Assembly: GCA_024072375.1 (NCBI GenBank)
Contig: CP099617.1
Span: forward strand, 3,851,001-3,915,000
DNA length: 64,000 nt
Direction of reading: 5' to 3'
Source of the DNA: Sphingomonadaceae bacterium OTU29LAMAA1
Lineage (GTDB): Bacteria > Pseudomonadota > Alphaproteobacteria > Sphingomonadales > Sphingomonadaceae
Part shown: positions 61,754 to 64,000 of the stretch, piece after piece
How the letters are laid out: each line of letters begins with the position of its first letter
Position numbering within the stretch: the stretch's first letter is position 1
Notes under the pieces: generated by a model
What the model was told of the DNA's origin: nothing
The model's input: only the letters and a program-made list of their open reading frames with translations
Databases searched by the model: none
Program-made: the position numbers and the translations under genes

Positions 61754-62581
61754 ATGCGATTTGCAGGTAAACGCGCGGTCGTCACCGGCGGCGCATCGGG
61801 CATCGGGCGCGCGACGGCGCTGAGACTCGCGGACGAGGGCGCGCAGGTGCTGATCGGCGACATCGACCGGGAGGCAGGGGAGGCGCTGGCCGCCCGTTCC
61901 GGCGGCGCGATCGCCTTTCAGCCCACCGATGTCACCGACGCGGCCCAGATCGAGGCGTTGATGCACGCAGCCGATGCGGGGGGCGGGCTCGACATCGTGT
62001 TCAACAACGCCGGCGCCGGCGGCGCGCGCGAGCGGATCGGCGATATCGCGGCGGAGGATTGGGACCGGACGATGGCGCTGCTGCTGCGTTCGGTGGCGCT
62101 CGGGATCCGCTTTGCGGCGCCGCTGATCGCCAGGCGGGGCGGCGGCGCGATCGTCAACACCTCATCGGTATCGGCGCTCGGCACCGGTTATGCGCCGACG
62201 GCCTATTCGACCGCCAAGGCCGGGGTGCTGCACCTGACGAAGCTGGCCGCGGCCGATCTGGCCGCCGCGCGGATACGCGTCAATGCGGTGGTGCCGGGTT
62301 TCATTCTCACCGGCATCTTCACGCGCAACCTCGATCTCGACGCCGACCGGCGCACGCAGGCGGATGCCATGATCGCGCGCAACGCCGCCAGGGCGCAGCC
62401 GGTCGCGCGCGCCGGCCGGCCCGAGGATGTCGCTGCCGCCGTCGCCTTCCTGGCCAGCGATGATGCGGCGTTCGTCACGGGCACCCACATACTGGTCGAT
62501 GGCGGCCTGACATTGGGTACGCGCGCAAGCTGGGATCCAGCCGAATCGTCGTTGCTTTCCGCGCTGGCGGCGATGCGATGA
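61754..62581 (+). CDS. Short-chain dehydrogenase/reductase 2
   Basis: 275 residues; cofactor loop TGGASGIGRATALRLA near 11, NNAGAGG near 90, NTSSVSALGTGYAPTAYSTAK with the catalytic Ser/Tyr/Lys near 143-160, and the C-terminal HILVDGGLTLGTRASWD. Acidic GDIDREAG after beta-2 suggests NAD rather than NADP preference (general rule). AGGAGCCAGG precedes the ATG. Divergent from the acyl-CoA dehydrogenase with 153 bases between; a joint catabolic role is likely but the substrate is unknown. Confidence 0.92.
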   Translation: MRFAGKRAVVTGGASGIGRATALRLADEGAQVLIGDIDREAGEALAARSGGAIAFQPTDVTDAAQIEALMHAADAGGGLDIVFNNAGAGGARERIGDIAAEDWDRTMALLLRSVALGIRFAAPLIARRGGGAIVNTSSVSALGTGYAPTAYSTAKAGVLHLTKLAAADLAAARIRVNAVVPGFILTGIFTRNLDLDADRRTQADAMIARNAARAQPVARAGRPEDVAAAVAFLASDDAAFVTGTHILVDGGLTLGTRASWDPAESSLLSALAAMR

Positions 62582-62820
62582 ACGGCGCCGGCGCACGCAG
62601 CCCGGTCGCGACACCCGCAGCGCGGCGGCTGCCCGGGACAGGCCGACTGACCTATTCCCGGTAGTTCCGCCCGTTCAGGCGAGCGACAGGAACATCGCAT
62701 TTTCGTCTGGTCGGCGCGCAAACACCGTTCGTCTCTTATGGTTCCCGCGGCCATTGGAGAAAAGAATAACCCCGGCTAGCGACATCCTCGACGAACGGGT
62801 TTTGACCGGGGGGTCAGCAA

Positions 62821-63363
62821 ATGACTGTGAAGACGTTGGCGGCGCGCTTTGCGCTGGTGGTTTCGTGCGGCCTGATGACGGCCACACCTGCGATGGCCCA
62901 GTTCTGGCAGTGCGCACCTTATGCTCGCGAGATTTCGGGCATCTCCATCCATGGCAACGCCAACACGTGGTGGGGACAGGCCGCCGGCAAATACGCTCGC
63001 GGTCATGCGCCCAAGGTCGGCGCCGTACTTGCCTTCCAGTCCACCCGTCGCATGCGTGTCGGTCACGTCGCAATGGTGTCGCAGATCGTCAGCGATCGCG
63101 AAGTCCTGCTGACCCACGCCAACTGGTCGCGGCCCGGTGCGATCGAACGCAACGTGCGGGCGATCGACGTTTCCGCTGCCGGCGACTGGAGCGAGGTGAA
63201 GGTGTGGTACGGACCGCTCGGTGGGCTCGGCACCTCCAGCTACCCGACCAACGGCTTCATCTATTCGGATCATGCGCCGGTTAACGACGCAGCACCGATG
63301 GCGGATACCAACGTGATCGCAACCGTCGCGGCGGTGCCGGTCATCCCCACCGCGGGCGAATGA
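62821..63363 (+). CDS. Small secreted CHAP-domain protein
   Basis: 180 residues with a signal peptide (about 1-27, ATPAMAQ) and a CHAP amidase/peptidase domain. The catalytic cysteine is Cys31 in QCAPYAREISGI, the histidine is His82 in RVGHVAMVSQIV, and GAVLAFQS and LLTHANWSR follow the CHAP pattern; the cysteine thus lies only 4 residues after the signal peptide. CHAP proteins cut peptidoglycan amides or peptides (family knowledge), and the short Ala/Pro-rich tail is probably disordered. Sphingomonads often encode several of these; the target here is not known. It converges with msrB, 3 bases between stops. Confidence 0.86.
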   Translation: MTVKTLAARFALVVSCGLMTATPAMAQFWQCAPYAREISGISIHGNANTWWGQAAGKYARGHAPKVGAVLAFQSTRRMRVGHVAMVSQIVSDREVLLTHANWSRPGAIERNVRAIDVSAAGDWSEVKVWYGPLGGLGTSSYPTNGFIYSDHAPVNDAAPMADTNVIATVAAVPVIPTAGE

Positions 63364-63366
63364 GCC

Positions 63367-63861
63367 TCAGGCTGGCTTGAAGGTCATCGCCACGCCGTTC
63401 ATGCAGTAACGCTTGCCGGTCGGCTTGGGGCCATCGTCGAATACATGGCCCAGATGTCCGCCGCATTGCCGGCAATGGACCTCTACGCGCTCCATCAGCA
63501 ACGAACGATCCGTCGTGGTCGCGACCGCATTGGGCAGCGGCGCCCAGAAGCTGGGCCAGCCGGTCCCGCTTTCGAACTTGGTTCTGGACGAGAACAACGG
63601 CAGCGCGCAGCCCTTGCAGGCGAAGGTGCCGGCGCGATGCTCGCCGTTGAGCGGGCTGGAGTACGGCCGCTCGGTGCTCTCATGGCGCAGCACGCTCCAC
63701 GCCGCATCGCCCAGCTTCTTGCGCCATTGGGCGTCGCTCATCTGCACGGGATAGCGTTCGGCCGCGGCTGCGGGGGCGCTGCGGCAGCCCCACAGGGCGA
63801 CACCCGCCAGACCGCTGGCAGCGAGGGTTAGGAACGAGCGGCGATCGGAAACATGAACCAT
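63367..63861 (-). CDS. msrB: Exported methionine-(R)-sulfoxide reductase MsrB
   Basis: Repairs R-methionine sulfoxide in proteins. 164 residues, with a twin-arginine-type signal (DRRSFLTLAASGLAG) followed by Cys26 in a lipobox-like ALWGC, then the MsrB domain: CKGCALPLFSSRTKFESGTGWPSFW, RQCGGHLGHVFDDGPKPTG, and the catalytic cysteine in GKRYCMNGVAM. Two CxxC pairs bind zinc. The signal indicates a periplasmic or membrane-anchored enzyme, unlike cytoplasmic E. coli MsrB. No Shine-Dalgarno is visible before the ATG at 63861. Confidence 0.92.
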   Translation of the reverse strand: MVHVSDRRSFLTLAASGLAGVALWGCRSAPAAAAERYPVQMSDAQWRKKLGDAAWSVLRHESTERPYSSPLNGEHRAGTFACKGCALPLFSSRTKFESGTGWPSFWAPLPNAVATTTDRSLLMERVEVHCRQCGGHLGHVFDDGPKPTGKRYCMNGVAMTFKPA

Positions 63862-63910
63862 ACGGGGGATATAGGCACCGCCGCCCCCGTCCGCATCCCC
63901 GACGGGCAGA

Positions 63911-64000
63911 TCAGTAGCGGCTGATCTCGACGGGCAACTGGCGATAGCCGTGGACGAAGCAGGCGGCGACGCGGGTCGGTTCGCCGACGACGTTCACGCG
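63911..64000 (-). CDS. C-terminal end of a probable cytochrome P450 (cut by window edge)
   Basis: Only the last 29 residues and the stop are visible: VNVVGEPTRVAACFVHGYRQ followed by LPVEISRY. The string ending in FVHGYRQLPVEI resembles the C-terminal beta-strands of bacterial P450s (e.g. the common NFVHGIRALPV pattern). The family assignment is therefore tentative. The gene lies upstream of msrB on the same strand, 49 bases from its start. Confidence 0.4.
   Translation of the reverse strand, partial: RVNVVGEPTRVAACFVHGYRQLPVEISRY

Noticed and set aside
1..64000. CRISPR arrays, tRNA or rRNA genes, prophage or transposase genes
   Set aside because: No regularly spaced direct repeats, no cloverleaf-like or rRNA sequence, and no integrase, capsid or DDE transposase motif was seen on either strand.

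Overview
The window reads as chromosomal DNA of a GC-rich alphaproteobacterium of the Sphingomonadales, most likely Sphingomonas or a close relative. I infer this from two large TonB-dependent receptors with QN-type signal-peptide ends, the gene orders yfgM-bamB-der and thrS-infC, a Mycobacterium-type glutamine-dependent NAD synthetase, a DUF6356-like protein, and many hairpin-type dispersed repeats between genes. I see no rRNA, tRNA, CRISPR array, prophage or complete insertion sequence. The gene content is mostly core and metabolic.

Layout. 1-4550: a phosphate permease cut by the left edge, a coupled ATP-grasp/flavin monooxygenase pair on the minus strand, and a divergent lactate-oxidase-family enzyme. 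4521-7592: TonB-dependent receptor 1 with its terminator. 8021-13023: an osmotic-stress block with an MscS channel converging on a minus-strand otsB-GH15-otsA trehalose unit. 13164-14171: a family 2 glycosyltransferase. 14175-17373: a tightly coupled minus-strand unit of CDP-alcohol phosphotransferase, inositol-1-phosphate synthase, a nucleotidyltransferase and an RluE-type pseudouridine synthase. 17416-19461: NAD synthetase. 19593-26037: small proteins, panB, then yfgM-bamB-der and an orphan Hpt protein. 26326-29545: an AmpG-like permease coupled to a beta-lactamase-fold hydrolase, and a class I amidotransferase. 29724-29810: a candidate small RNA. 29924-33356: secreted cyclophilin, a glycine-zipper protein, DacB, and bacterioferritin with its ferredoxin.

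33620-37529: purL, map and a CinA-like protein. 37653-39479: a membrane protein/XRE regulator/hydrolase operon behind a repeat-rich promoter, and a DUF6356-like protein. 39505-41814: a Mur ligase divergent from an LD-carboxypeptidase, which suggests murein recycling. 42029-47778: thrS, infC, and TonB-dependent receptor 2 with its terminator. 47910-57473: a cation/proton antiporter, glnD, mutS and a malic enzyme-phosphotransacetylase fusion. 57556-59472: a secreted protein with a GH5 lipoprotein. 59559-62581: two SDR enzymes around an acyl-CoA dehydrogenase. 62821-64000: a secreted CHAP protein, exported MsrB, and the last codons of a probable P450.

The most interesting pieces are the inositol-phosphate/CDP-alcohol unit (15 kb region), the ATP-grasp/SfnG-like pair, a probable AUA start for infC, the candidate sRNA carrying an anti-Shine-Dalgarno element, the autoregulation-like repeats before the XRE operon, and a long-armed palindromic element present twice in opposite orientation. 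I found no wholly new defence or mobile system. All functional calls come from reading motifs; no database search was run.
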